Assembly (NCBI GenBank): GCA_003023565.1
Contig: PXSA01000037.1
Span: forward strand, 1-64,000
Direction of reading: 5' to 3'
Source of the DNA: Halobacteriales archaeon QS_9_68_17
GTDB taxonomy: Archaea > Halobacteriota > Halobacteria > Halobacteriales > Natronoarchaeaceae
Length of the DNA stretch: 64,000 nt
In this document: positions 26,150 to 35,150 of the stretch, one piece after another
How the letters are laid out: each line of letters begins with the position of its first letter
Numbering within the stretch: position 1 is the first letter of the stretch
Notes under the pieces: model-generated
What the model saw: the letters and a program-made list of their open reading frames with translations, nothing else
What the model was told of the DNA's origin: nothing
Databases searched by the model: none
Translations under genes and position numbers: made by a program

Positions 26150-27290
26150 ATGTCAGTCACAGCTATCGATCACGTGACCGTGATCGGTGCCGGCAACATG
26201 GGCCACGGCATCGCCGAGGTGACCGCGATAGCGGGCTGCGACGTGACGCTCCGAGCCATCGAGGGGGACCTCGTGGAAGACGGCTACGAGGACGTCGAGT
26301 GGAGCCTGCGGAAACTCGACGAGAAGGGACGGCTGGACGAGTCGCCCGAGAGAGATCCTCTCGCGCGTCGACACCGCGGTCGACCTAGAGGAGGCGGTGT
26401 CGCACGCGGACCTGGTGGTCGAGGCCGCGCCCGAGCGGATGAGTATCGAGAAGGACCTGTTCGCGGATCTGGACGAGTACACCGACGAGGACGCCATCCT
26501 CGCGTCGAACACGTCCAGCCTCTCGACCACGGAGACAGCGACGGCGACCGACCGCTCCGGCCGGGACGTCGGGACGCACTTCTTCAACCCGCCGGTGAAG
26601 ACGGACCTCGTCGAGGTGATCTACGGCGAGGAGACCAGCGACGAGACGGCGGAGACGGCCCACGACTGGGTCGAGTCGATCGACAGGACGCCAATCTACG
26701 TCCGGAAGGAGGTGAACGGCTTCGTCATCAACTCGGTGCTGGGGCCGTTCGGCGACGAGGCCGCGTGGATGGTGTCAGAGGGCGAGGCGACGGTTCGCGA
26801 GGCCGACGCCGCGATGGTCCACCGCCGGGGCTACCCGATGGGACCGTTCGAACTCGCGACCTGACGGGGATCGACGTGGGCTATCACGTCCGCAAGGAGC
26901 GCGGCCAGTCGATCCCGCCGGTCGTCGAGGAGAGGGTCGAGGCCGAGGAACTGGGTCGCAAGACCGGCGAGGGCTACTACGAGGACGGAGAGACGTCTCA
27001 GGCGGACGGCGAAGCCGTCAACGGCGACGACTACGAGGCCGGGCAGGGCGAGGGGTTCAACACGCTCCGCGTCGAGACCCGGATGATCAACGAGGCGGCG
27101 AAACTGGTCGGCGACGACGTGGCGACGCCGGACGCCATCGACACCGGGATGCGCCTCGGCGCGGGCTTCCCGGAGGGCACCTGCCGCCGCGCGGACGAGA
27201 TCGGCCTCGACCGCGTGCTGGAGGAACTGGAGACGCTGTACGAGGAGACCGGCGTCGAGCGCCGCCTCGACGGTCGCGCTCCCCTCGTCG
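26150..27290 (+). pseudogene. 3-hydroxyacyl-CoA dehydrogenase (Hbd-like) with two frameshifts and no natural end
   Basis: The enzyme would oxidise 3-hydroxyacyl-CoA with NAD+ in fatty-acid beta-oxidation. It starts at the ATG 26150 (MSVTAIDHVTVIGAGNMGHG, a dinucleotide-binding motif). Near 26350, within a GAGAGAGA run, an extra base shifts the frame. The protein continues in another frame from SHADLVVEAAPE through the catalytic VGTHFFNPPVK. Near 26863 a missing base before CTGACG shifts it back (FELAD then LTGIDVGYHVRKERG). The C-terminal domain follows to LEELETLYEETG, after which the family's last 35 or so residues are not recognisable. The open frame runs on into the next gene without a stop. 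Sequencing error could explain the two single-base shifts. Confidence 0.75.
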
Positions 27291-27448
27291 CCGGTCAGAC
27301 TGCACGTGTCGAAGCCGAGCCGGGTCTCTCCGTCGAACGCGTCGCGGACTTCCCCGCCGAGGGGGAAACCTGTAACGGCTCTGGCGAGGCGCGCGGGTCT
27401 CGCAGCCCCACGATAACGACTAAATACGAGTGCGGTAAGCATCCCCCC

Positions 27449-28603
27449 ATGGAAGCGCTCGTCATCGACGCGGAGTGGGCACCGTGCGACGACTACGACC
27501 CGACCGAGACGGAGCGAGAGCAGCGCCGCGCGGCGGACAGTTCCGCCGTCTGGCAGCACCCGGAACTGCGCGTGGAGGAGCGCGAACGCCCCGAACCGGC
27601 CGACGACGAGGCTCTGGTCCGGGTGGAGTACGCCGGCGTCTGCGGTAGCGACGTCTCGATGGTCGAGACGGACGACGACGGCTACGTCCACTACTCCGCG
27701 TACTCGTCGTTCCCGAACGTGCTGGGCCACGAGTTCTCCGGCGAGGTCGTCGAAACCGGCGGCGACGCGTGGCTGTTCGAGCCGGGCGACCTCGTCACCG
27801 CTGAGGTGACCGACTACTGCGGGCGCTGCGACGCGTGCCGCAGGGGGTCCGAGGGCCACTGCGAGAACTTCGAGCAGGTCGGCTTCACGATCCCCGGCGG
27901 GTTCGCGGAGTACGTCGCCGTCCCCGAGAAACTGCTCTGGGACGTCTCGCCGCTCGGAGACGCATACGACTCCCGCGACGACCTGCTCAAGGCCGCCGCG
28001 ACGGTCGAACCGAGCACCATCACCTACCACGGCCTGTTCGGGCGCGCCGAGGGGATCCGGCCGGGCGACTACTACGCGTTCCACGGCGTCGGACCCGTCG
28101 GCCTCACGGGGATGAACGTCGCTCGCGCCGCCGGAGCGGGGAAAGTGTTCGCGTTCGAACCGTCGGACGAGCGCCGCGCCGTCGCAGTGGACCTCGGCTT
28201 CGAACACGTCTACGACCCGATCGAGACGTCTCCGACAGAGGTCGTCGACGAGGTCACCGACGGCGAGGGCGTCGACGTTCACGTCGAGACCGCCGGCGCG
28301 GTCGGGGCGACCTACCCCGTAATCCAGAACACGCTCGCGGAGGGGGCGAACGTCGTTCACATCAGCAACGCCGCCGAACCGGCAGCGGTCGACACGCGGA
28401 AGTTTCAGGGCAACGCCGCCCAGGTCTACGGCGCGGAGGGCCACACTGGCGACAGCATCTACCCCGGCGTGATCCGCCTGATGGCGGCGGGCCACCTCGA
28501 CAACCTCCCGGTCGTCACGTCGACGTTCGACCTCTCGGCGGCCGACGCGGCGATCGAACGGGCCGCTCAGCGCGTCGACGGGAAAGTGCTTATCGACGTT
28601 TGA
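27449..28603 (+). CDS. zinc-binding dehydrogenase (threonine/sorbitol or inosose dehydrogenase-like)
   Basis: This 384-residue medium-chain dehydrogenase starts at the ATG 27449 (MEALVIDAEWAPCDDYD). The catalytic zinc site is in AGVCGSDVSM with LGHEFSGEVVE. The structural-zinc cysteines are CGRCDACRRGSEGHC, and the coenzyme motif GVGPVGLTGMNVA is intact. The extended N-terminus before the zinc domain recalls sorbitol- or scyllo-inosose-type dehydrogenases. It probably oxidises a polyol or sugar acid in the same pathway as the aldolase and Gfo/Idh genes nearby. Its frame is continuous with the upstream hydroxyacyl-CoA dehydrogenase remnant, but it has its own start and full length. Confidence 0.8.
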   Translation: MEALVIDAEWAPCDDYDPTETEREQRRAADSSAVWQHPELRVEERERPEPADDEALVRVEYAGVCGSDVSMVETDDDGYVHYSAYSSFPNVLGHEFSGEVVETGGDAWLFEPGDLVTAEVTDYCGRCDACRRGSEGHCENFEQVGFTIPGGFAEYVAVPEKLLWDVSPLGDAYDSRDDLLKAAATVEPSTITYHGLFGRAEGIRPGDYYAFHGVGPVGLTGMNVARAAGAGKVFAFEPSDERRAVAVDLGFEHVYDPIETSPTEVVDEVTDGEGVDVHVETAGAVGATYPVIQNTLAEGANVVHISNAAEPAAVDTRKFQGNAAQVYGAEGHTGDSIYPGVIRLMAAGHLDNLPVVTSTFDLSAADAAIERAAQRVDGKVLIDV

Positions 28604-28914
28604 ACAGAACGTCCCCGTCCTCAGGGTTCGAGTGCGGTCCGCTAACGGACGCTGGCCCCGCCGCCGGAGCAACTGTCACCCGGGAAGTGCCAGCGGTGCC
28701 CACCGGTGATCGACGACGTTGCGCTCCTCGATCGCGTTACCACGGCTCGTTCGGAAGCGCCGAACGGGAATCCGGCCGGACCGGGCGTCGGTCGACATCC
28801 GACCGCCCCCAACCCTCGGGTGACGCAGGTGATTGCAGCACCGTCCCTGTAATAACTGTCGTGAGTCGTCCGAGCGTCGGGTGAGTCGGCGAGGGAACGG
28901 ATGTCATTACAGCA
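28604..28914. other. intergenic, no gene recognised
   Basis: This 311-bp stretch lies between convergent genes. It contains a short stem-loop, GTCCG-CTAA-CGGAC (about 28637-28650), just after the dehydrogenase stop, which could aid termination. No frame here has a recognisable domain or haloarchaeal-type acidic composition. Confidence 0.5.
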
Positions 28915-29379
28915 CTACGACTGTAAGGGGATCGCCGAGAGGCCGTCGTCGATCGTCCCGACGCTGTCGTTCGCGTTCTCGACGCACTCCCTGAACTCGA
29001 GCCCGTAGCGGGAGGCGTGGCCGCCGGCGATGCCGCGGTTCCCGTCCGGCGGGTAGCGGACGGCCTCCGCGGTCCGCTCCGCCTCGTCGGCCGGTCCCAC
29101 CGTCACGCCCGCCGCGCCGGTGTCGAGGACGCGCTTGATGCGGGTCGGACCGTTGCTCGGGACGCGGATCACGGCGTCGGCCGGCCCGTCGGCGGCGTCG
29201 ACCGCGCGGACGTGGTTTTCGACCGTCTCGAAGCTCATCGTCGTGTGCTCCGTGTCGACGAGGACGAAGTCGAACCCCAGTTCCGTGCTGACCTCCGAGA
29301 GCGACGGATGACCGATGGAGATCCAGTTCCCCGCGGGACAGTCGCCGTCCGCGAGGACGCGTTTCAGGCACCCGCTCAT
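28915..29379 (-). pseudogene. HpcH/HpaI aldolase, C-terminal half missing
   Basis: The family cleaves 2-keto-3-deoxy sugar acids or related 4-hydroxy-2-oxo acids with a divalent metal. The protein starts MSGCLKRVLADGDCPAGNW and shows the family core FDFVLVDTEHTTMSFETV, GAAGVTVGPADEAERTAEAV and RYPPDGNRGIAGGHASRYG. It then ends after ENANDSVGTIDDGLSAIPLQS, at 154 residues instead of about 260. The rest of the TIM barrel, including the metal-binding Glu and Asp that follow QIE, is absent. It is therefore probably non-functional. It diverges from the Gfo/Idh gene across a 240-bp promoter region. Confidence 0.75.
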
Positions 29380-29498
29380 GCTTGCCCCCCTTGTGCCGCG
29401 CGACCCGGCGCGAATCGCGACTCGATCGCGGCAGCGCGCCGATGCGTCTGCCGTCCCCGGGGAGGACGAACTTTACGTATGTGATACTGATACGGAGC

Positions 29499-29510
29499 AC
29501 CTGTACAGGT
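29499..29510. promoter_or_regulatory. perfect 12-bp palindrome ACCTGTACAGGT in a divergent promoter region
   Basis: The palindrome lies between the aldolase gene (start 29379) and the Gfo/Idh gene (start 29623). It follows an A/T-rich patch (tttacgtatgtgatactgatac). A symmetric site in a divergent promoter of catabolic genes suggests an operator for a dimeric regulator. No regulator gene is adjacent, so the protein is unknown. Confidence 0.35.
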
Positions 29511-29622
29511 CTTTGTGCGGAGTGCAGTTCGGACACAGGACCGTGCGAGGACCCGCGTCACCGGTGCCGCGAGGCCCCGGCACCGGAAGCTATAACACCG
29601 ATTCCCGGCGATCGTTTGCGCG

Positions 29623-30705
29623 ATGCGTTTCGGAATCATCGGGTGCGGCACGATCGCCCAGATAATGCACGTCCCGTACGTCGCCGAGTTGCCCGACGCC
29701 GAGCTACACGCGCTCGTCGACCCCGCGATCGACCGCGCGGAGGCGCTCTGCGACCGGTACGGTATCCCCGACGCGTACGAGACGACGGAGAACCTCGTCG
29801 CGGACGTCGGCGACGAACTCGACGCCGCGGTCGTCCTGACGCCGCCGCACACGCACGTCGACGCGGTGGCTCGGACGGTCGAGGCGGACATCCACACGCT
29901 CGTCGAGAAGCCGCTGGCCGTCTCGCCGGCGGACGCCGACCGGATGGTCGAGATCGCCGAGGAGGGCGACGTAACCACGATGGTCGCGTACATGAAGCGC
30001 TACGACCCCGCATACGAGCGGGCGAAGGAGGAGGTCGCCGACCTCGACGAGATCGACCGGATCACGGCGTACGACGTGGACCCTGACCACTTCCGCGTCA
30101 TCGAGGAGGTGTACGACCTCGTGCCCGGCGACCTACCGGAGTCGTTCGTCGAGGAGAGCGCGGCGGCGCGCCACGAGGACGACCTCGCGGCGGTCGGGAC
30201 GAACGACGACGACCTCGCCGAGGACTACGACTGGCACCTCGAACACGTCTGTCACGACGTGAACGCCCTGCGGGGCCTGTTCGGCGACGTCGAGCGCGTC
30301 GACCACGTCGACGTGTACGCCGACGGGCGGTACGCGACCGCCCACCTCGTCTACGAGGGGGGCCACCGCTGCACGCTCGACTCCGGCCTCTCGAAGCGCA
30401 AGTGGTTCGAGGAGTTCATCCGGGTAGACACCCCTGAAAGCGCCCTTACCGTCGACTTCACGAACCCCTTCCTCAAAAACTCGCCGACCGAACTGACGGT
30501 CAAGGAGGGAATCGAGGAGCTGACCGAGACGACGTACACGCCCTCGAACGCCGAACCGTTCAAGCGCGAACTGGAGCACTTCGTCGACTGCGTCCGCGGC
30601 GAGGCTGAGGTCCGCACCACGTTCGCCGAAGCGCGCGACGACGTCTACCTCATCGCGGACCTGTTCCGCGAGTACGGCGGCGTCGAACCGATCGGAGGAC
30701 ACTGA
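29623..30705 (+). CDS. Gfo/Idh/MocA family NAD(P)-dependent oxidoreductase
   Basis: This 360-residue protein starts MRFGIIGCGTIAQIMHVPYV, the Rossmann motif of the family. The conserved HTLVEKPLAV provides the catalytic Lys of the E-K-P motif, and the substrate domain has HLEHVCHDVNALRGLFG with the usual D..H pair. It ends normally. The family oxidises sugars, inositols or sugar acids. With a polyol-type dehydrogenase, a KDG-type aldolase and an SDR nearby, it belongs to a sugar-acid or polyol degradation cluster. It is one of the few intact genes of the 25.8-31.8 kb region. Confidence 0.85.
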   Translation: MRFGIIGCGTIAQIMHVPYVAELPDAELHALVDPAIDRAEALCDRYGIPDAYETTENLVADVGDELDAAVVLTPPHTHVDAVARTVEADIHTLVEKPLAVSPADADRMVEIAEEGDVTTMVAYMKRYDPAYERAKEEVADLDEIDRITAYDVDPDHFRVIEEVYDLVPGDLPESFVEESAAARHEDDLAAVGTNDDDLAEDYDWHLEHVCHDVNALRGLFGDVERVDHVDVYADGRYATAHLVYEGGHRCTLDSGLSKRKWFEEFIRVDTPESALTVDFTNPFLKNSPTELTVKEGIEELTETTYTPSNAEPFKRELEHFVDCVRGEAEVRTTFAEARDDVYLIADLFREYGGVEPIGGH

Positions 30706-30707
30706 CC

Positions 30708-31079
30708 GTGTACGAGGACTTCGCGTCGAAGCTCGCGGCCGTCAAGTCGACCACACGCGGTTCGCCGGCGTCGGTGCTGTCGCTCGCGCTCTCCCCTCGT
30801 ACCCGCCCTTCGTGCGCACAGGACTTCGACGTACCCCGAAGAGCGAGTCCGCGTTCGCCGTCGACGCCGCGCCGGAGTTCAGCGGCCCCATTAACGCGCT
30901 CGCCACCGGCGCCTCACGGCGGCATCGCAGCAGTGCTCCTCGACCTCGACGCCGACCGGTACGACATCCGCGCCGCCCTCGGTCTGCTCCTCCTCGGACT
31001 GGTCGCGTTCGTCGGCGTCGCGGCGGCGACCCGCCGGACGACCGGCCCCGACCCCGCCCCCGCCGCGGCGGGCAACTGA
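30708..31079 (+). other. degenerate or hypothetical coding region after the Gfo/Idh gene
   Basis: A frame starts at a GTG 3 bp after the Gfo/Idh stop (YEDFASKLAAVKSTTRG), suggesting a translationally coupled gene. After about 20 codons it turns into Ser/Pro/Arg-rich sequence that looks shifted out of frame. Its last 55 codons are coherent again (LLDLDADRYDIRAALGLLLL then a membrane span and a short Pro/Ala tail). I read it as remnants of one or two genes, the second perhaps a small membrane protein. No family is recognised. Confidence 0.35.
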
Positions 31080-31086
31080 GCCGCCC

Positions 31087-31423
31087 TCAGAACGCTTGCC
31101 ACCCGCCGTCGACGTACAGCAGTTCGCCCGTCACGTAGCCCGCGTCCTCGCCAGTGAGAAAGAGCACCGCGCCCGCGATGTCCTCGGGGACGGCGTCGCC
31201 GTCCATCACGTCGCACTCGACGAACGCCGCCTCCCCCGCCCTCGTCCCCGATCCTCTCGCGTGTCGGTTCCTCCGCCCCCTCGTCTTTCGGGGTCGCCCG
31301 CAGGTCGGCGCTGACGACGGCCGCGCCCGCCGCGCCGAACCGGAGCGCGATCGCTTCGCCGATGCCGGAACTGCCGCCGGTGACGACCGTCTCCCCGCCG
31401 AAGTCGTAGCTAACGCTGCCCAT
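31087..31423 (-). pseudogene. short-chain dehydrogenase/reductase with large internal deletion
   Basis: The N-terminus starts MGSVSYDFGGETVVTGGSSG with the SDR coenzyme motif TGGSSGIGEA and continues through ADLRATPKDEG. After a frame change near 31235 the sequence reads GEAAFVECDVMDGDA. It then jumps directly to the end of the family, IAGAVLFLTGEDAGYVTGEL then VDGGWQAF. The whole middle, including the NNAG motif and catalytic Ser-Tyr-Lys (about 130 residues), is missing. The deletion and the frameshift make it a clear pseudogene. Confidence 0.8.
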
Positions 31424-31465
31424 GGCGGTTCCGCCTTGGTCCACCGAAGCCTCAGTTCCAAGCAC

Positions 31466-31841
31466 CGCAAGGGAACCAACCGCGATCGTCCCGAGTGGTA
31501 CGCTCCGTTGTCTCGATATCCCATAATGAATCTATCTTGATTAGAGAAGAGAAATATAACAAATCAACAAATAACGAGTCCCGTTTCGCCGCTCCGTCAG
31601 AGAGAATATCATATTTCGGCACCCAGTAGCCTCTGCGGCCGGAATACGAAGGGAACAACGTTCACCGACCGGCCGTTCGAGATCCCGGATTCCAGGCTCC
31701 GAGCGAAAAACACTGAATTACACCTTCAGGCCGCAGGTACCGCTTCATGGGGGGAATCGGACGGCAAAACACGTAGCGGGGATATTAGGAGCGGTCGTCA
31801 ACACATAATATAAAAATAATACATATAGAAATTACTTTTCC
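31466..31841. other. AT-rich intergenic segment, right flank of putative island
   Basis: This segment has long A/T runs, densest at about 31505-31560 and 31795-31840. I see no recognisable gene. A minus-strand frame at 31452-31658 contains an aromatic-rich peptide (WVPKYDILSDGAAKRDSLF) that I cannot place. The segment ends where a truncated protease gene begins. Together with 25797-26149 it brackets the catabolic cluster. Confidence 0.5.
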
Positions 31842-32140
31842 CGGGCGACACCGATGAGCGACCGAGTTCGTGTAGCAGAACGCTCACGGACAGGCCGACG
31901 GCGGCCGCGACGTCGATGACCCACGGCGTCGACCCCGTAGCACGCCCGGGCCGGACGCGACGCCGGTCAGCCCCTCGATGATCCCCTCGTAGTCGGCGGT
32001 CTGTCTGTCGCTCCCGATGAGCTACGCCAGCACGGGGAGGAAGACGAGCAGCGACGCGTCGGTCCCGATCGGGATCCCCCGGATCCGGGCGATGCCAAAA
32101 GGATCGAGTCGCGGACGAGTCGTCCCTCTCGGCGAGTCAT
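31842..32140 (-). pseudogene. M50 (site-2 protease-type) metalloprotease, N-terminal fragment
   Basis: Reading leftward, the sequence gives GIARIRGIPIGTDASLLVF, a stop in place of a Trp after LPVLA, then LIGSDRQTADYEGIIEGLTG. After a frame change it reads VAAAVGLSVSVLLHELGRS. This is the start of a site-2-type intramembrane protease, whose first zinc-ligand motif should be HELGH. Here the second His is Arg (HELGR), and the gene ends within a few codons at the AT-rich segment. It has a nonsense codon, a frameshift, a lost ligand and a truncation. It begins by overlapping the mutS stop codon. Confidence 0.65.
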
Positions 32141-34818
32141 TCGTCGAGTCGCCCCTGCCACTCCTGGACCTTCGCCAGCAGTTCGACGGGCGGCGTCTCG
32201 TCGATGTCGACGTCCGCGAGGTCCTCCAGCACCGCCTCGGTTTCGGGGTCGAGCGCGTCGCCCGCGTCCGCCTCCGCGCCGTCCCCGTCGGTCTCGGCCT
32301 CGCTCGCCGCTCCGCCGTCCGCCGTCGCCGTCTTCATCCGTCCGCTGCCCACGTCGAAGACGACCTGTTTCGGGTCGCCGCCACCGCCGCCGGTGTCGCC
32401 TTTCGCCTCCACGGCTTTCTCCTCGCGGAGGCGTTCGAGCACGTCCCGCGAGCGGTCGACGACGGGGCTCGGAACCCCGGCCAGGTCGGCGACGTGGATG
32501 CCGTACGAGCGGTCCGTCGGGCCGTCGCGGAGCGTCCGCAGGAAGGTGACGTCGCCGTCCGTCTCGTCCGCCGCGACGTGGACGTTGGCGACCCGGTCGA
32601 GGTGGTCCGCGAGCGCCGTCAGCTCGTGGTAGTGCGTGGCGAACAGGGTTTTTGCGCGGACCTCGTTGTGCAAGTACTCCGTCGCGGCCCACGCGATGGA
32701 GATGCCGTCGTACGTCGCCGTCCCGCGGCCCACCTCGTCGAGGATCACCAGCGAGTCCCCGGTCGCGGAGTGGAGGATGTTCGAGAGCTCCTGCATCTCG
32801 ACCATGAACGTCGACCGGCCCTGCGCGAGTTCGTCCAGCGCGCCGACGCGGGTGTAGATACCGTCGACGAGGCCGATTTCGGCCTCGCGGGCGGGAACGA
32901 AGCTCCCTATCTGCGCGAGCAGGGTGATCAGCGCCACCTGCCGCATGTACGTCGATTTTCCGCTCATGTTCGGCCCCGTCACGAGGAGGAAGCCGCGGTC
33001 CTCGTCCATCGCCGCGTCGTTCGGGACGAACTCCGTCGTCTGCTCCACGACGGGGTGGCGACCCTGCTCGACCCGAAGGGCGTTCCCGCGGTGGAGCGTC
33101 GGGCGCGTCCAGTCGTTGTTGACGGCGTGGGCGGCGAGACTCCCGAGCGCGTCCACCGTCGCCACCGTCCGGCCGACGTCCTGCAGGAGTTCGGCGCGGT
33201 CGGCGATCTCGCGGCGCAGGCGCTTGAACAGTTCGTACTCCAGTTCGCCGCGGCGCTCTTCGAGGCGGAGGATCTCCCGCTCTTTCTCCTCCAGTTCGTC
33301 GGTGACGAAGCGCTCGGAGTTCTTCAGCGTCTTCACGTTCTCGAAGCGGTCCGGCACCTGACCGGCCTCGCTCTTGCCGACCTGCACGTAGTAGCCGTCG
33401 GTCTTGTTCCGGTCGACGGTGACGTGGGTGAGGCCGTGCTTCGACTTCACCCGGCCCTCCAGCGTGTCGAACCACTCCTGCAGTTCCCCGTGGCGGGCGA
33501 TCACCTCGTCGAGTTCCTCGTCGTAGCCGCGGGTGAGCAGGCCGCCCTGCGTGACGGTCGACGGCGGGTCCTCCGCGAGCGCCTCGTCGAGGGTGTTCCG
33601 CAGTTCCGCCGCCGCCGCGCGGTCCGGCCGCGTGACGATGTCGGTCAGCGGCGAGTCGGCGAGTTCCGGGTCGTTCTGCACCGCGTCGACGAGGTCCGGG
33701 AGCACGCCGAGCGTGTCCCGCATCCGGAGCAGGTCGGTCGCGTCCGCGGTCTCCGAACTCGCCTTCGACGCGAGGCGTTCGAGGTCGTACGCCTCATTCA
33801 GCGTCTCGCGCAGCGCCTCGCGGGCCATCACGGCGCGGGTCAGCGCGGCGACGCTCGCCTGCCGCCGCTCGAGCACCTCGACGGCGCGGCGGGGGCGCTG
33901 TATCCACTCTTTGAGCAGGCGGCCGCCGGGGCTCGTCACCGTGTGATCGATGGTCGCGCACAGCGACCCCGAGCGGTCGCCCTGCATCGTCTCCGTGAGT
34001 TCGAGGTTGCGCTGAGTTGTCGCGTCGAGTTCGACGTGGTCGTCGCCGTGGTACGGCTGGAGGCGCGTCATCGACGCCATCACGCCGGTTCCCGTCTCCT
34101 CGACGTACGAGAGGACCGCGCCGGCGGCGCGGACGGCGGGGCTCTCCTCCTCGACGCCGACGCTGTCCAACGTCTCCGCGCCGAACTGCTCGCGGGTCGC
34201 GTGACGCGCCCGCCCCGGCGCGAACGCGGCGGCGTCGTGGAGCGTCACGGCGGCGTCCACCCGGTCCCGAACCGCGGCGAGGAAGTCGTCGTCGTTGCGC
34301 ACGTCGGGACCGGGCAGGACCTCCGCCGGGTCGAACCGGTACAGTTCCGTCAGCGCCTGCCCCGTCGCGTCGTCGCCGTCGACCGCCGTGACGAGGAAGC
34401 GCCCGGTGGTCACGTCCGCGAACGCCAGTCCGTACCCGTCGCCCTCGGCCACGACGGCCGCGAGGTACTGCGCGTCGGCGGAGGTCGTCTCCAGCAGCGT
34501 CCCGGGGGTGACGACCCGCGTTATCTCGCGGGCGTGGCCGTGGTCGGTCTCGTGCTGGTCGGCGACGGCGACGCGGTAGCCGCGCTCGACCAGCGCCTTC
34601 AGGTACGGCGTCAGGTCGTCCAGCGGCACGCCCGCCATCGGATAGGACGACCCGTGTGAGGACTTCTGGGACACCTTCAGGTCGAGTTCGTCGCTGACCG
34701 TCTCGGCGTCCTCCGCGAAGAACTCGTAGAAGTCCCCGCACTGCATCGCCAGCAGGTCGGCGTCGGTCCCCTCCTTCAGGGAGAGGAACTCGCCGACGAT
34801 CCCCGTCGCCTCTGTCAT
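32137..34818 (-). CDS. mutS: DNA mismatch repair protein MutS (first MutS1 paralogue)
   Basis: This 893-residue MutS starts MTEATGIVGEFLSLKEGTD. Domain I carries the mismatch-reading Phe motif near AMQCGDFYEFFAEDAE (F-x-E), followed by connector, lever and clamp domains. The ATPase has Walker [19 protein letters not shown], Walker [17 protein letters not shown] and the HYHELTAL switch. The C-terminus is acidic and ends in the helix-turn-helix-like ELLAKVQEWQGRLDE. This paralogue resembles haloarchaeal MutS1A. A second full MutS lies at 41457-44216. Confidence 0.92.
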   Translation of the reverse strand: MTEATGIVGEFLSLKEGTDADLLAMQCGDFYEFFAEDAETVSDELDLKVSQKSSHGSSYPMAGVPLDDLTPYLKALVERGYRVAVADQHETDHGHAREITRVVTPGTLLETTSADAQYLAAVVAEGDGYGLAFADVTTGRFLVTAVDGDDATGQALTELYRFDPAEVLPGPDVRNDDDFLAAVRDRVDAAVTLHDAAAFAPGRARHATREQFGAETLDSVGVEEESPAVRAAGAVLSYVEETGTGVMASMTRLQPYHGDDHVELDATTQRNLELTETMQGDRSGSLCATIDHTVTSPGGRLLKEWIQRPRRAVEVLERRQASVAALTRAVMAREALRETLNEAYDLERLASKASSETADATDLLRMRDTLGVLPDLVDAVQNDPELADSPLTDIVTRPDRAAAAELRNTLDEALAEDPPSTVTQGGLLTRGYDEELDEVIARHGELQEWFDTLEGRVKSKHGLTHVTVDRNKTDGYYVQVGKSEAGQVPDRFENVKTLKNSERFVTDELEEKEREILRLEERRGELEYELFKRLRREIADRAELLQDVGRTVATVDALGSLAAHAVNNDWTRPTLHRGNALRVEQGRHPVVEQTTEFVPNDAAMDEDRGFLLVTGPNMSGKSTYMRQVALITLLAQIGSFVPAREAEIGLVDGIYTRVGALDELAQGRSTFMVEMQELSNILHSATGDSLVILDEVGRGTATYDGISIAWAATEYLHNEVRAKTLFATHYHELTALADHLDRVANVHVAADETDGDVTFLRTLRDGPTDRSYGIHVADLAGVPSPVVDRSRDVLERLREEKAVEAKGDTGGGGGDPKQVVFDVGSGRMKTATADGGAASEAETDGDGAEADAGDALDPETEAVLEDLADVDIDETPPVELLAKVQEWQGRLDE

Positions 34819-35150
34819 ATATCCTCCCAGGCGCGACGGCGGCTAAAACCCTGCGGGTTCGCCGTCCCGGTCCGTCCTCTCGTCGCGGCGACCACGCGAC
34901 GAGTCTCCCGGCCGGATGATTCGATAGGGAAAGGATCAGCAGGCGGGCAGGGACGCCACGCGACCGGAAACGCCGCGTCGCGACGTGCCGTCCTCGCCGC
35001 CGTCGTGGCCGCGACGGCCGCCGGCTGAACCGGCCGCTCTTCCCACGGCCTGGCCACCGGGACGTCGACGAGGCGGCGTTCGCCCCGTCCGCGACGTCGA
35101 ACCGGCGGTTCGTGCGACGGTCGAACCGCTCTCCGAGCGAGTCGCGCCCT
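34819..35150. other. intergenic, no gene recognised
   Basis: This 332-bp GC-rich gap lies between the broken thiDN gene and mutS, both leftward. A short plus-strand stretch ending near 35028 (RRAVLAAVVAATAAG) looks signal-like but has no gene body. The region must hold the mutS promoter. Nothing else is supported. Confidence 0.4.

Noticed and set aside
26129-28603. 824-residue open frame as a natural fusion of a hydroxyacyl-CoA dehydrogenase and a zinc dehydrogenase
   Set aside because: The first part contains a stretch of shifted, Arg-rich sequence and lacks its C-terminus, while the second has its own start and normal length.
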